From a virus, in IMG/VR virus record IMGVR_UViG_3300006749_000086, positions 1 through 28,193 of that record: 28,193 bases of DNA; one strand, written 5' to 3'. The first letter of the stretch is position 1, and the number at the start of each line of letters is the position of its first letter. Position numbers and translations under genes: made by a program. The notes below the pieces were generated by a model. The model did not search any database, was not told the DNA's origin, and saw only the letters and a list, made by a program, of their open reading frames with translations. Positions 15,642 to 22,951 of this stretch are shown here, one piece after another.

Positions 15642-15731
15642 CTATCTTTTTTTTCTTTTCATTTTTTTCATTTTCATCTTCTTTTTTGGCCTACCCATTT
15701 TTTTACCGTATGTTCCTTTTCCTTTTGGCAT
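15642..15731 (-). CDS. Tiny very basic protein (29 aa)
   Basis: This tiny gene encodes only 29 residues, opening MPKGKGTYGKKMGRPKKK; about half of the residues are lysine or arginine. It starts at 15731 after AAAGGAGTAGAT and ends TAG directly before the connector's ATG. Very short proteins with a similar start occur in many marine phages. It could bind packaged DNA or RNA. The strong ribosome site and close fit argue against a random frame. Confidence 0.7.
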   Translation of the reverse strand: MPKGKGTYGKKMGRPKKKMKMKKMKRKKR

Positions 15732-15744
15732 ATCTACTCCTTTT

Positions 15745-17514
15745 TTATCCTAATAATATTAATTCAATTTTACTATCTTTTCTTGCATTTACACTTCTTG
15801 CTCTTAAATCTTGTATAGTATTAAAACTTGATGCTAAATATTTTGCACCACCTGCGTGTGCAGATAATGTATTAGCCATAACTTTGAATTCTGCATTTAC
15901 AAATGGGCAGGTAAACTCACAATGGCCAGTAACATACGAAATGCTACCTACAACACCACCATTGTGTAATAAATTACCATTACCATCATCAAGTAAAAAC
16001 GCAGCAGTATTTTTAACTACTTTACCTGATACAGGATCTTCTATTGTTTCTTGTGCTTTAGTTGATGCAGGACCATATACAATAGTATCTGTTGTTCCAC
16101 CACCGTGTTCTGAACCTTGTAATACTGGTACACCTGATGCACCTCCATTACTTCCATTACCTAATGCAGGAAATCTACCAACACCAAATGGTGTAGTTCC
16201 TGATACATTACCAATACCAACTATTGTTTCACTATGATTTGATAATGATGTAACCCTAATATCACCATTGTTTAATGCTATTCTTACTTGTTTGTTATGT
16301 AATCCACTTGAGGAATCATAAAACAACGCATCAAATCTTGCTTGTATTTTAGGTAATACTGCGTTTGCTGATCCTGCAAATGTTGTATCACTTGCATCTG
16401 TTGTAAATGCTATTGCAGTTTCACTACTAACTGAATCAAAACCACCATTGTTAAATTCATCTACAACTATATGAAATGTGTATGTAGTTGATGCTGTTAA
16501 TCCAGTTTCATCTGATGCTTTGATATTTTGTAAACCAAAATCTAAAAAACCACCTTCTGTGTAAAATGGTCCTATTGCAACACTACCTGCTACAATACCA
16601 TCTATTACTTTATCAGCAGTTCTACCATAACCAAAAAACGCACCACATTGTGCAAATTTACCATTTTGATCTGTCATACATTTACCATTATCAAATGCTA
16701 AATGTTTATTACCAAAGAAAAAACTAATTTTATGATCATCATCAATTTGTGCTTGATTTGAACCTAACATACCTCTTTTTACAGTAAGCGTATTTGTTGA
16801 TACTGATTCAACTTCTACTATCTCACCATTTTCTATGTGTAGTAAATCACCTGCTTTGAACCAATCACCATCATCAACAGGCATTTCAGTATCACTAATT
16901 GCTATATGACTTCCATCATTTATTAGTATATTTGCACCTCCAAAATATGTACTACTAAATGCTTTTACTTCTATATATTCTTGGCCACTATTTAAATCTT
17001 TTGGTTCAGCAGATAATCTTCCAACTGCTGAATTACCACCTGATTCAAAAGTTGCTTGTGTATTTTGTGAGTAACTTATAATTCTGTTATTTGGTAAATA
17101 TATAAAATCATTTGCAGGTAATAACATAGTCATTGTTCTAAATGGTGTTGAGCCACCACCACCTACATCAAGTGAATTTGCAACATCAGTATTAGTACCA
17201 CCACCACCACCATCATTTTTAAAATCGTGTACAGTTATAAATATTTCTGCACATATATCACTTAAATTTTTAATAACTATTGCTTTTGCATTTTGTATTG
17301 TCAATGCACCTAAATCTTTATCAAATGTAGATATTTTTATAATACTTGTATCTAAATCTTGTATAATTGTTGATCTTTCTGTATAAACTCTATCTGAAGT
17401 ACATAAATAATCACCATCAGGTGTTTTAAGTTCTAACTCTACATTTGCAACTTTACCATTTGCACGTGTTGTATTATTATTAGTTCTGTTTCTTGTTGCT
17501 ATTGTATAAGACAT
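15745..17514 (-). CDS. Large virion structural protein, function unknown (589 aa)
   Basis: This 589-residue, glycine/threonine-rich protein has a beta-domain N-terminus (VANVELELKTPDGDYLCTS), a polyglycine linker (GGGGG near residue 101), a second Gly run, and long beta-rich regions. A middle segment (EYIEVKAFSSTYFGGANILI, then GEIVEVESVSTNTLTVKRGMLG) resembles strand-repeat phage structural proteins. No enzyme motif is visible. Its place between fibre-like genes and the connector suggests a capsid decoration, neck fibre or tail-fibre component. No family is recognised. Confidence 0.6.
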   Translation of the reverse strand: MSYTIATRNRTNNNTTRANGKVANVELELKTPDGDYLCTSDRVYTERSTIIQDLDTSIIKISTFDKDLGALTIQNAKAIVIKNLSDICAEIFITVHDFKNDGGGGGTNTDVANSLDVGGGGSTPFRTMTMLLPANDFIYLPNNRIISYSQNTQATFESGGNSAVGRLSAEPKDLNSGQEYIEVKAFSSTYFGGANILINDGSHIAISDTEMPVDDGDWFKAGDLLHIENGEIVEVESVSTNTLTVKRGMLGSNQAQIDDDHKISFFFGNKHLAFDNGKCMTDQNGKFAQCGAFFGYGRTADKVIDGIVAGSVAIGPFYTEGGFLDFGLQNIKASDETGLTASTTYTFHIVVDEFNNGGFDSVSSETAIAFTTDASDTTFAGSANAVLPKIQARFDALFYDSSSGLHNKQVRIALNNGDIRVTSLSNHSETIVGIGNVSGTTPFGVGRFPALGNGSNGGASGVPVLQGSEHGGGTTDTIVYGPASTKAQETIEDPVSGKVVKNTAAFLLDDGNGNLLHNGGVVGSISYVTGHCEFTCPFVNAEFKVMANTLSAHAGGAKYLASSFNTIQDLRARSVNARKDSKIELILLG

Positions 17515-17527
17515 AAATCTGCTACTC

Positions 17528-18316
17528 CTATGTTAAATGGTATTTTACTGTTATATTTATTGAGTAATCTGAATTAATACTATCACTCCTAAAAAATGCT
17601 AATACTACTTTATTTGCTGCTACACTTGCACTGTCTATTGTCCAAGTTGATAAATATGCTTGTTCACTACCTGCATTAGTTACATCATTATTATGTGCTA
17701 ATAGAGTTCCATTAGTTAATGCAGATGTACTACCTGATGTAAAATCATAACTCAAAAGGTGCATACGTGTTGTATCACCTGTTGCAGCATCTGCACCTTC
17801 TATTGAATAAACTGCATCTATTGATATATTATCAGGAATAAACCACATAACAGGTACTATTAATCCTGAATGAGTATCACTTGCTGCTGCTGTTGTAAAT
17901 GATGTAGCAGGTTCTGTACCTGTTCCAAAATTAAAATCATCATATATAGTGCCTTTATGGTGATTTCCAGCAAATGGTAAAGGGTGATGCGTATTCGCAT
18001 CTAATTCATTTGAAATACTACACGAAACATTAAAATAAGCATACATTGTATTTACGTGATAGCCTAATGCTTTTACTTGATTGTTAGTGGTATCAACTTT
18101 AAATTTTTCTGCATCAGATGCGTTTACCACTTCTAATGCTGTTGTATTATTTGTATTAGATTTAACTTTTAATGATCTATCAGATACTAACAAACTACTT
18201 TCTGTACCATTACCACTTTTAACACTTCTTGATGTGCTATCAACACCTGTGTTTGAATTATCTACATATAGTAAATCTTTGTATGTACTTGCTGGTGTTT
18301 TGCCTGTTAAACTCAT
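17528..18316 (-). CDS. Fibre-like structural protein (262 aa)
   Basis: The N-terminus MSLTGKTPASTYKDLLYVDN, followed by GVDSTSRSVKSGNGTESSLLVSD, is a pattern I associate with phage fibre or appendage proteins in marine phages, where a short virion anchor precedes a 'data-like' repeat (LKVKSNTNNTTALEVVN). The C-terminal half ends in beta strands (YLSTWTIDSASVAANKVVLAFF, then YSINITVKYHLT) that loosely match the end of the next upstream protein. It is probably a capsid fibre or tail-fibre protein with a jelly-roll-like head. Host-binding function is inferred. Confidence 0.62.
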   Translation of the reverse strand: MSLTGKTPASTYKDLLYVDNSNTGVDSTSRSVKSGNGTESSLLVSDRSLKVKSNTNNTTALEVVNASDAEKFKVDTTNNQVKALGYHVNTMYAYFNVSCSISNELDANTHHPLPFAGNHHKGTIYDDFNFGTGTEPATSFTTAAASDTHSGLIVPVMWFIPDNISIDAVYSIEGADAATGDTTRMHLLSYDFTSGSTSALTNGTLLAHNNDVTNAGSEQAYLSTWTIDSASVAANKVVLAFFRSDSINSDYSINITVKYHLT

Positions 18317-18382
18317 AAATTTTCTCTAATTTTTCTGTTATAATATAATATAATATTTAAATTTTTAAACATATATTTTATT
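18317..18382 (-). promoter_or_regulatory. AT-rich gap between fibre genes, possible promoter
   Basis: This 66-base gap carries TAATATAATATAATAT at 18341-18356 (plus-strand reading), identical over 16 bases to the core of the gap before terS. The minus strand offers TTTAAA and TATTAT hexamers. An AGAG ribosome site precedes the next start. Most genes here abut, so a gap of this size is notable, but the sequence is low in complexity and the promoter is unproven. Confidence 0.25.
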
Positions 18383-19480
18383 TTATGTGTATTCACCTGC
18401 TACTGTAATACTTACATATTGTAATGTACTTGCTGGATCAATTTCAATCTGCATAACTTCACCTGCACTATAAGTATTGGTTTCACCAGTAAAATCCCAA
18501 GTATATACTGTATGTATATTTGTTAAATCAAATCCAACACTTGATAAATTAACTGTAACTGTACCTGAATATGCACTACCATCTTTATATAATTGAAGTG
18601 ATGTATTTCCAGGATTTTGGGTGCTTGAAGATTGCCTTGCAACATTAGCATATATTGTATTTATTTTTAAATCATATGGTACTATAAAATTTGAATCATC
18701 AACAGTAAAATCATTTAAAGAAGTTACCTCTATTGTTGAACCTCCTGCAAGTGGTATAAATTCATCATTTGAACCACCGTGAAAAAATGCTGATTTTATA
18801 AAGAATTTTTGATTTGCTATTACTCCATTATTAGTTATAGGTATATCAGTTCCTGCACCATTAGTAAAGTATAAATTATTAGGTGTATCGTTTTTAACCC
18901 ATAATTGTCCTTTTCCTACTGTATTACTAGCAGCAGAAGATGCTGCTGTAATTTTTAAATATTTGTTTAATGTTAATTCTTCTGATGCAAATTCTAATAA
19001 ATCATCACCGTCATAATTAATTAAATTATTTCTGTATGTTGCTTCACCAACTGCAATTCCACCATTAAAAAAATGTATTAATTGACTACCATTATCTAAA
19101 ATATATACATCGCCACCATTAGCATCTAATGCTATATCACCTTCAACATCTAATGTTAAATTACCACCTGCTACAATAGTATCTAATGAAGTTATAGTTA
19201 AATCTCCACTTGAATATGTTACATCTGATAATTCATCAAGCGATGATGCACCACCTGATCCTGCTTCATCAGGTTCAGTTGATACATCTACGCCATTAAC
19301 TTTTAAACTACCTTTAACATCTACTGTATCTTCTGATATTTGTAAAGGGGTACTTTTGTTACTAACTTTTAGGGGTTTTAAATTAGATTCTAAATTACTA
19401 TCATTATCTAATTGTAATGGATTCTTTCTTTTTCTTTCAAAAATACCCCTTAAACCTTTTATTATATCAGGTAGATTCAA
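18383..19480 (-). CDS. Fibre-like structural protein (365 aa, TTG start)
   Basis: This 365-residue protein begins with a basic helix (MNLPDIIKGLRGIFERKRKNP), then a linker, then fibre-like repeats: LKVNGVDV, LTITSLDTIVAGGNLTLDVEGDIALDANGG, and GGIAVGEATYRNN. This 'simulation-style' beta repeat is typical of trimeric phage fibres. The last 90 residues (VYTWDFTGETNTYSAGEVMQIEI, then YVSITVAGEYT) resemble the end of the 262-residue neighbour, suggesting a shared tip fold. No early ATG exists; TTG at 19480 with AGGAAAG upstream is the likely start. It is probably an appendage or tail fibre. Confidence 0.65.
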   Translation of the reverse strand: MNLPDIIKGLRGIFERKRKNPLQLDNDSNLESNLKPLKVSNKSTPLQISEDTVDVKGSLKVNGVDVSTEPDEAGSGGASSLDELSDVTYSSGDLTITSLDTIVAGGNLTLDVEGDIALDANGGDVYILDNGSQLIHFFNGGIAVGEATYRNNLINYDGDDLLEFASEELTLNKYLKITAASSAASNTVGKGQLWVKNDTPNNLYFTNGAGTDIPITNNGVIANQKFFIKSAFFHGGSNDEFIPLAGGSTIEVTSLNDFTVDDSNFIVPYDLKINTIYANVARQSSSTQNPGNTSLQLYKDGSAYSGTVTVNLSSVGFDLTNIHTVYTWDFTGETNTYSAGEVMQIEIDPASTLQYVSITVAGEYT

Positions 19481-19481
19481 T

Positions 19482-19625
19482 TTACTTTCCTGCTAACTTT
19501 TTCAATAAACCTTTTACACTACTCCAAATCATATCATCATAAGGTGTTGGTGATAGTGCAACTGCTTTATCTACTACTAGAATTAATATTGTTATTATCT
19601 TCCAATTATCTGCTAGTAATTCCAT
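19482..19625 (-). CDS. Small membrane protein near the lysis genes (47 aa)
   Basis: This 47-residue protein has one probable membrane helix at about residues 8-24 (WKIITILILVVDKAVAL), followed by a PTPYDDMIWSSVKGLLKKL tail. The start ATG at 19625-19623 lies directly after the stop of the coiled-coil gene. Small one-helix proteins of this type occur beside holins in marine phages, so it may help lysis or be a virion membrane component. Function is inferred from location. Confidence 0.6.
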   Translation of the reverse strand: MELLADNWKIITILILVVDKAVALSPTPYDDMIWSSVKGLLKKLAGK

Positions 19626-19805
19626 TTAATGTAACTCCTCTTTATCTGTTGTTATTTTTTCTATTCTATTAAAAAAAGTTTCTATAATCATCAGCCTACA
19701 ATTTAACATTTCATACGCATCTTCTTTAAATATAGGTGGGTGTGAATCTTTTTCTAATTTCTTGATCCTAACTTTTAATTCTTTTATTTCTTCTTTTAAT
19801 GTCAT
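19626..19805 (-). CDS. Small coiled-coil protein (59 aa)
   Basis: MTLKEEIKELKVRIKKLEKD is a clear coiled-coil heptad pattern, followed by IIETFFNRIEKI. The start chosen is ATG at 19805-19803, because the previous gene ends as ATGA there. A GTG six codons earlier is possible but less likely. The protein is wholly within the putative lysis cluster. It could be a small accessory of the holin-like proteins. No family is recognised. Confidence 0.62.
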   Translation of the reverse strand: MTLKEEIKELKVRIKKLEKDSHPPIFKEDAYEMLNCRLMIIETFFNRIEKITTDKEELH

Positions 19806-20026
19806 TCTTTTATGCCTAACCACGCCAAAACAATGCCTATTATCGCATATAATGTAATGCCTATTGATTTAATACCAGTTAAATTATTTTCTGCTTTATT
19901 TAGCCTTCCATTAACTTTTTCTAAATGCTTAAAATTAGCATTAACTTTTTCTTTGATGTGTTCTACATCACTTGATATTTTAGTAAGTTGTAATGTTATA
20001 TCTTTTTCAAATTCTGTCATTTTCAT
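19802..20026 (-). CDS. Holin-associated/XhlA-like membrane protein (74 aa)
   Basis: This 74-residue protein has a coiled-coil N-terminus (FEKDITLQLTKISSDVEHIKEKV, then ANFKHLEKVNGRLNKAENNL) and one membrane helix at about 55-71 (IGITLYAIIGIVLAWLG). This layout matches XhlA-type haemolysin/holin accessories. It overlaps the 102-residue holin-like gene at its start. It probably acts in the inner membrane to time or support release of the endolysin. Confidence 0.6.
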   Translation of the reverse strand: MKMTEFEKDITLQLTKISSDVEHIKEKVNANFKHLEKVNGRLNKAENNLTGIKSIGITLYAIIGIVLAWLGIKE

Positions 20027-20315
20027 CTCTATTTAACATATTTAAAAACTTGTGCTTCAATCCGTTACCACTTAATTTTGCTATAATTTCTACTAATGTT
20101 TTATAACTGCGTTCTAAACCTTTTTGTTCAATCTGCATCAACTTCTGTTGATCTATTAGTTTTATAATTATCATTTCAACTCTACTAAAACTTTCACGCA
20201 TTTCTTTTGATAATTCATCTTGTATATATTTGTTTTGTTTTTGTATAAAAATCCAAAATGCAATAGCAACTGCTAATGGTACTCCATATCTTTCTAGTAA
20301 TTCAAACCAATCCAT
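20007..20315 (-). CDS. Holin-like membrane protein (102 aa)
   Basis: A single membrane helix lies near the N-terminus (about residues 10-25, GVPLAVAIAFWIFIQK), followed by a long coiled coil and a charged C-terminus. This resembles BhlA-type phage holins with one transmembrane segment. It lies two genes downstream of the endolysin, and the lysozyme itself lacks a signal peptide, so a pore-forming holin is needed. It overlaps the metallophosphoesterase stop (TAATG). Which membrane protein in the cluster makes the pore cannot be decided from sequence. Confidence 0.6.
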   Translation of the reverse strand: MDWFELLERYGVPLAVAIAFWIFIQKQNKYIQDELSKEMRESFSRVEMIIIKLIDQQKLMQIEQKGLERSYKTLVEIIAKLSGNGLKHKFLNMLNRDENDRI

Positions 20316-21508
20316 TATACTACAACTTTAAATATTGTTGTTCCTTTTTTAATCTTGCTACTGCTTTTTGCATTGTATGCAACTAATGATTTATCTATAT
20401 TGTATCCTTCACCATAGTTTTGCAAATCAATCTTTACACCATCTCTATTACCATTGTTGTAAAATATGTAGCAATTCTGTGATGCTCTACCAGTTAAACC
20501 TAATCCTTTTTCACTATAATCATTACTACCTACCATTGATGAAGATCTTGAAAAGTTATCACCAACTCTTGCACTATGAACGTGGCCAAAAATGACGTAA
20601 TCTATCTTTGTACCTCTTGCACTATATCTGCCCATTATTTGTGTTATACTAGTATCTAATCCTTTTTTTATACTACCATTTCCGTGTAGTATTAATAAAT
20701 TTTGCCCTGCTACTTCAACTACCATTTCAGTAGGATCACCATCTATAAATTTTATATTTGTATCTCTAAATATGTATTCTAATGTTTTAAATATGGTATA
20801 ATCATAGTTATCTGATGCTAAAGATTTACTCCAACCCCATTCTTGTTTAACTCTACTTTCATTACCTGTTACCATACACACAGATACGTTAAAATTGCTG
20901 TTTAAATCAAGTATTACTTGTTGTAGTATATCTACTGCTAGAAATGTTGCTTTTGCTCTATTTGTAGCCATTGATAGTAATTCATCTAATCTTCTATCAC
21001 TATTAAGTAAATCACCACTCATAGCAAGTAGTACATTAGTTATGCCCATTGATTTAAAATAGGTAGTTGCTTTATCTACAAATAACTTGCATCTTGCTGA
21101 TGCTATACTAAAATCATACTTGTTATGTTCTAAATTTACAAGTTCATTAAAATGCAAATCAGATAATTGTGCTACACCTACTGCTTTTGTATTTTCTTTG
21201 TGTTTTTTAGTATATTTAGATAATTCATAATTGTCAAAAATCTTTAAAAGTTTATTTACATAGTGAGATATTGCATTTTCTACTCTTGCGTGTTCTCTAA
21301 ACGATTTTCTTTCAATTCTATTTAGATCTTGTGCAGATTGTTTTTGTTTTGCTAACCTGACATTCTCTTTAAGTAAATCAATATCTTCTATAACATTAGT
21401 TGCTCTATGCCCACATACCTTACATTTGTATCTTTGTCTATCTAAATAAAAGCCACTTTTTACCATTCCTACGTAGTAGCATTTAGGACAAACTATATTA
21501 CTAGGCAT
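20315..21508 (-). CDS. Metallophosphoesterase with N-terminal zinc ribbon (397 aa)
   Basis: Residues 7-32 form a zinc ribbon (C7/C10 and C29/C32). A calcineurin-like phosphoesterase domain follows, with D117-x-H119 (LSDLHF), GD at 165-166, GNE at 215-217, H275 (LILHGNG) and GHVH at 308-311. These coordinate two metals and cut phosphate ester bonds in nucleotides or nucleic acids, as in SbcD/Mre11-like nucleases. The usual GNH is GNE here, so the expected catalytic histidine is absent. The location between the lysozyme and holin-like genes is odd for a DNA enzyme. Substrate is unknown. Confidence 0.82.
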   Translation of the reverse strand: MPSNIVCPKCYYVGMVKSGFYLDRQRYKCKVCGHRATNVIEDIDLLKENVRLAKQKQSAQDLNRIERKSFREHARVENAISHYVNKLLKIFDNYELSKYTKKHKENTKAVGVAQLSDLHFNELVNLEHNKYDFSIASARCKLFVDKATTYFKSMGITNVLLAMSGDLLNSDRRLDELLSMATNRAKATFLAVDILQQVILDLNSNFNVSVCMVTGNESRVKQEWGWSKSLASDNYDYTIFKTLEYIFRDTNIKFIDGDPTEMVVEVAGQNLLILHGNGSIKKGLDTSITQIMGRYSARGTKIDYVIFGHVHSARVGDNFSRSSSMVGSNDYSEKGLGLTGRASQNCYIFYNNGNRDGVKIDLQNYGEGYNIDKSLVAYNAKSSSKIKKGTTIFKVVV

Positions 21509-21509
21509 A

Positions 21510-21917
21510 TTACCCCACTTTTCTTAATCTATCGCTTAATTCCTTTGCACGTCTTGGTGTATCTGTTCTTGCCCATTTGCTATCTAGCATTTCGGTTGAT
21601 GCTGCTTTATAATCACCATTAGCAAGTAAAAAAATAGTTTTTTTAAATTTACTAAATGCAGTTACACCTAACTGGTAATTCATATTTATTACTACTTCTT
21701 GTACTTCTTTAGGTGAGGGCAAAAACCATTCATACTTATCTGCAAGTATGTATTTGAGATTTTGTAGTTCTTCTTGCAACCATTCTGTTGCTTGTTCTTC
21801 TGTAACTTTTAAATACTTAACACGTTGGCCATATCCAATAGTATCATATCCTGCTGTACATTTATATACGGTAGGTGAAAAACCTTCGTGTTTTTTAATG
21901 TCATCTATTAACGACAT
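21510..21917 (-). CDS. T4-type lysozyme endolysin (GH24)
   Basis: This 135-residue enzyme cuts the peptidoglycan sugar backbone to release progeny. The active-site stretch HEGFSPTVYKCTAGYDTIGYG matches T4-type lysozymes in both spacing and numbering, with E11 the general acid and T26. The usual D20 is C20, a known natural variant. A downstream FPEVD-like helix (EVQEVVINMNYQLGVTAF) and the RR-AKEL-SDRLRK end also fit. No signal or membrane anchor is visible, so it should need a holin. It shares its first base with the previous gene's stop. Confidence 0.88.
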   Translation of the reverse strand: MSLIDDIKKHEGFSPTVYKCTAGYDTIGYGQRVKYLKVTEEQATEWLQEELQNLKYILADKYEWFLPSPKEVQEVVINMNYQLGVTAFSKFKKTIFLLANGDYKAASTEMLDSKWARTDTPRRAKELSDRLRKVG

Positions 21918-22429
21918 TATCTCTTTTGTATATGAAATACTAATTGTATATCACCATCAGCATATGTAGGTGTAGTTGCACTTGTTAAAATACCTTGCAC
22001 AAATACTGAAGAATTATCATCTGCTGATTGTAGTAACATTGTTGCATTTGAATCTTCTGATGTACCAGTTAAAGGCATTACCTGAAAAATTCTTGCATTG
22101 TCTAATCCTGCACCAACACTTGCTTGATTTGCATCTAATCTTGCAACACCACAAATATTGTTATTCAATAAATTAGCATCTGAAATGTCTGCTGTTGCAT
22201 TTATAGTTCCTAATGCTGTATTACCTTCAGAAAAATAAAAATCAATATCAGAGTCAGTATTTGATTTATCTATAACATACATAGCAACTAATTTAGAACA
22301 GCCACCTAAACCTAATACGCAACTAGGTATTTCAGTAGCAGTAAATAATACATCATTTTGTGCATATGCGTTTGTATCTAATGTTGGTGATACTCTTATA
22401 ATTTTAAAATCACTTTTACCTAATCCCAT
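21917..22429 (-). CDS. Hypothetical virion protein (170 aa)
   Basis: This 170-residue protein begins MGLGKSDFKIIRVSPTLDTNAYAQNDVLF and has a beta-rich, small-residue composition with VAMYVIDKSNTDSDIDFYF, then a strand-rich end (YADGDIQLVFHIQKR). It looks like a small structural or decoration protein. The start is ATG 22429-22427, overlapping the upstream stop as TAATG after AGAGGAAG; an extended start would add seven residues and is unlikely. Position between the capsid region and endolysin fits a capsid or tail accessory. No family is recognised. Confidence 0.6.
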   Translation of the reverse strand: MGLGKSDFKIIRVSPTLDTNAYAQNDVLFTATEIPSCVLGLGGCSKLVAMYVIDKSNTDSDIDFYFSEGNTALGTINATADISDANLLNNNICGVARLDANQASVGAGLDNARIFQVMPLTGTSEDSNATMLLQSADDNSSVFVQGILTSATTPTYADGDIQLVFHIQKR

Positions 22430-22584
22430 TATACTTCCTCTACTTTCCAACCTTTAGATTCATACATTTTAATTTCTGATTTATCTAAAGAATCACGCAT
22501 AATGACTTTACCATTTTTTTTCATAACTTTATACTTAACTGCTTTTTTAACTTCTTTTTTAACTTCTTTTTTTACGTCTTTCAT
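22429..22584 (-). CDS. Small lysine-rich protein with KKEV repeats (51 aa)
   Basis: This 51-residue protein begins with a repeated tetrapeptide, KDVKKEVKKEVKKAVK, encoded by imperfect 12-base repeats, then VMKKNGKVIMRDSLDKSEIKMYESKGWKVEEV. The start at 22584 follows CAGGAGTAAAA, a strong ribosome site. Its second half resembles a small beta-alpha fold. It couples to the 170-residue gene by TAATG. No family is known. Confidence 0.65.
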   Translation of the reverse strand: MKDVKKEVKKEVKKAVKYKVMKKNGKVIMRDSLDKSEIKMYESKGWKVEEV

Positions 22585-22595
22585 TTTTACTCCTG

Positions 22596-22886
22596 TTAAG
22601 ATTTTATAATATTCCCTTTATCATCAAAACTTACACCACCAAAAAAACCAAAGTTTTCTACACCCTTACCTTTTTTATTTCTAGCGGCCCTATTTGCAAC
22701 TTCTTGCATATAGTCCATATACTTCATTTCTGATCCTTTGTAATATGCTTTTTGGCCTTTATCTTTATCTTCAACTAGGCACAAATTATTATCAGGATCT
22801 AAATTACAACCAAATTCTTTATTGTTTAGATTACCTATATCTTTTTTGGGTTTTGATTTTTTTATTATGTTTTTTTTACTTGACAT
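22596..22886 (-). CDS. Hypothetical head-region protein (96 aa)
   Basis: This 96-residue basic protein (SSKKNIIKKSKPKKDIGNLNN, then MKYMDYMQEVANRAARNKKGKG and GFFGGVSFDDKGNII) has no recognised family. It directly follows the capsid gene and the strong hairpin behind it. No clear ribosome site precedes the ATG, unlike most genes here. The location suggests a minor capsid or assembly protein; this is inference. Confidence 0.6.
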   Translation of the reverse strand: MSSKKNIIKKSKPKKDIGNLNNKEFGCNLDPDNNLCLVEDKDKGQKAYYKGSEMKYMDYMQEVANRAARNKKGKGVENFGFFGGVSFDDKGNIIKS

Positions 22887-22897
22887 ATTTGATTTAA

Positions 22898-22928
22898 GTC
22901 AGGGCAGCAATCCGACTACTACCCTGAC
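22898..22928 (-). promoter_or_regulatory. Strong RNA hairpin after the capsid gene
   Basis: In minus-strand RNA, GTCAGGGTAGTA and TGCTGCCCTGAC pair over 12 positions (two G-U) around a seven-base loop. There is no T-run after the stem, so it is a weak intrinsic terminator. It lies between the major capsid gene and the next gene and could protect the 3' end of abundant capsid mRNA or partly terminate. Confidence 0.7.
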
Positions 22929-22951
22929 TATACGATTATTAATTACTAAAA

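Noticed and set aside
15686-16237. A 183-codon plus-strand frame over the 589-residue virion protein
   Set aside because: It is proline-rich and a mirror of the Gly/Thr-rich antisense gene; it also crosses the tiny basic gene. It is explained as a shadow.
22430-22450. Upstream start for the 170-residue virion protein
   Set aside because: The extra seven codons lie wholly within the previous gene; the ATG at 22429 has AGAGGAAG in front and shares bases with the stop, the pattern used throughout this genome.
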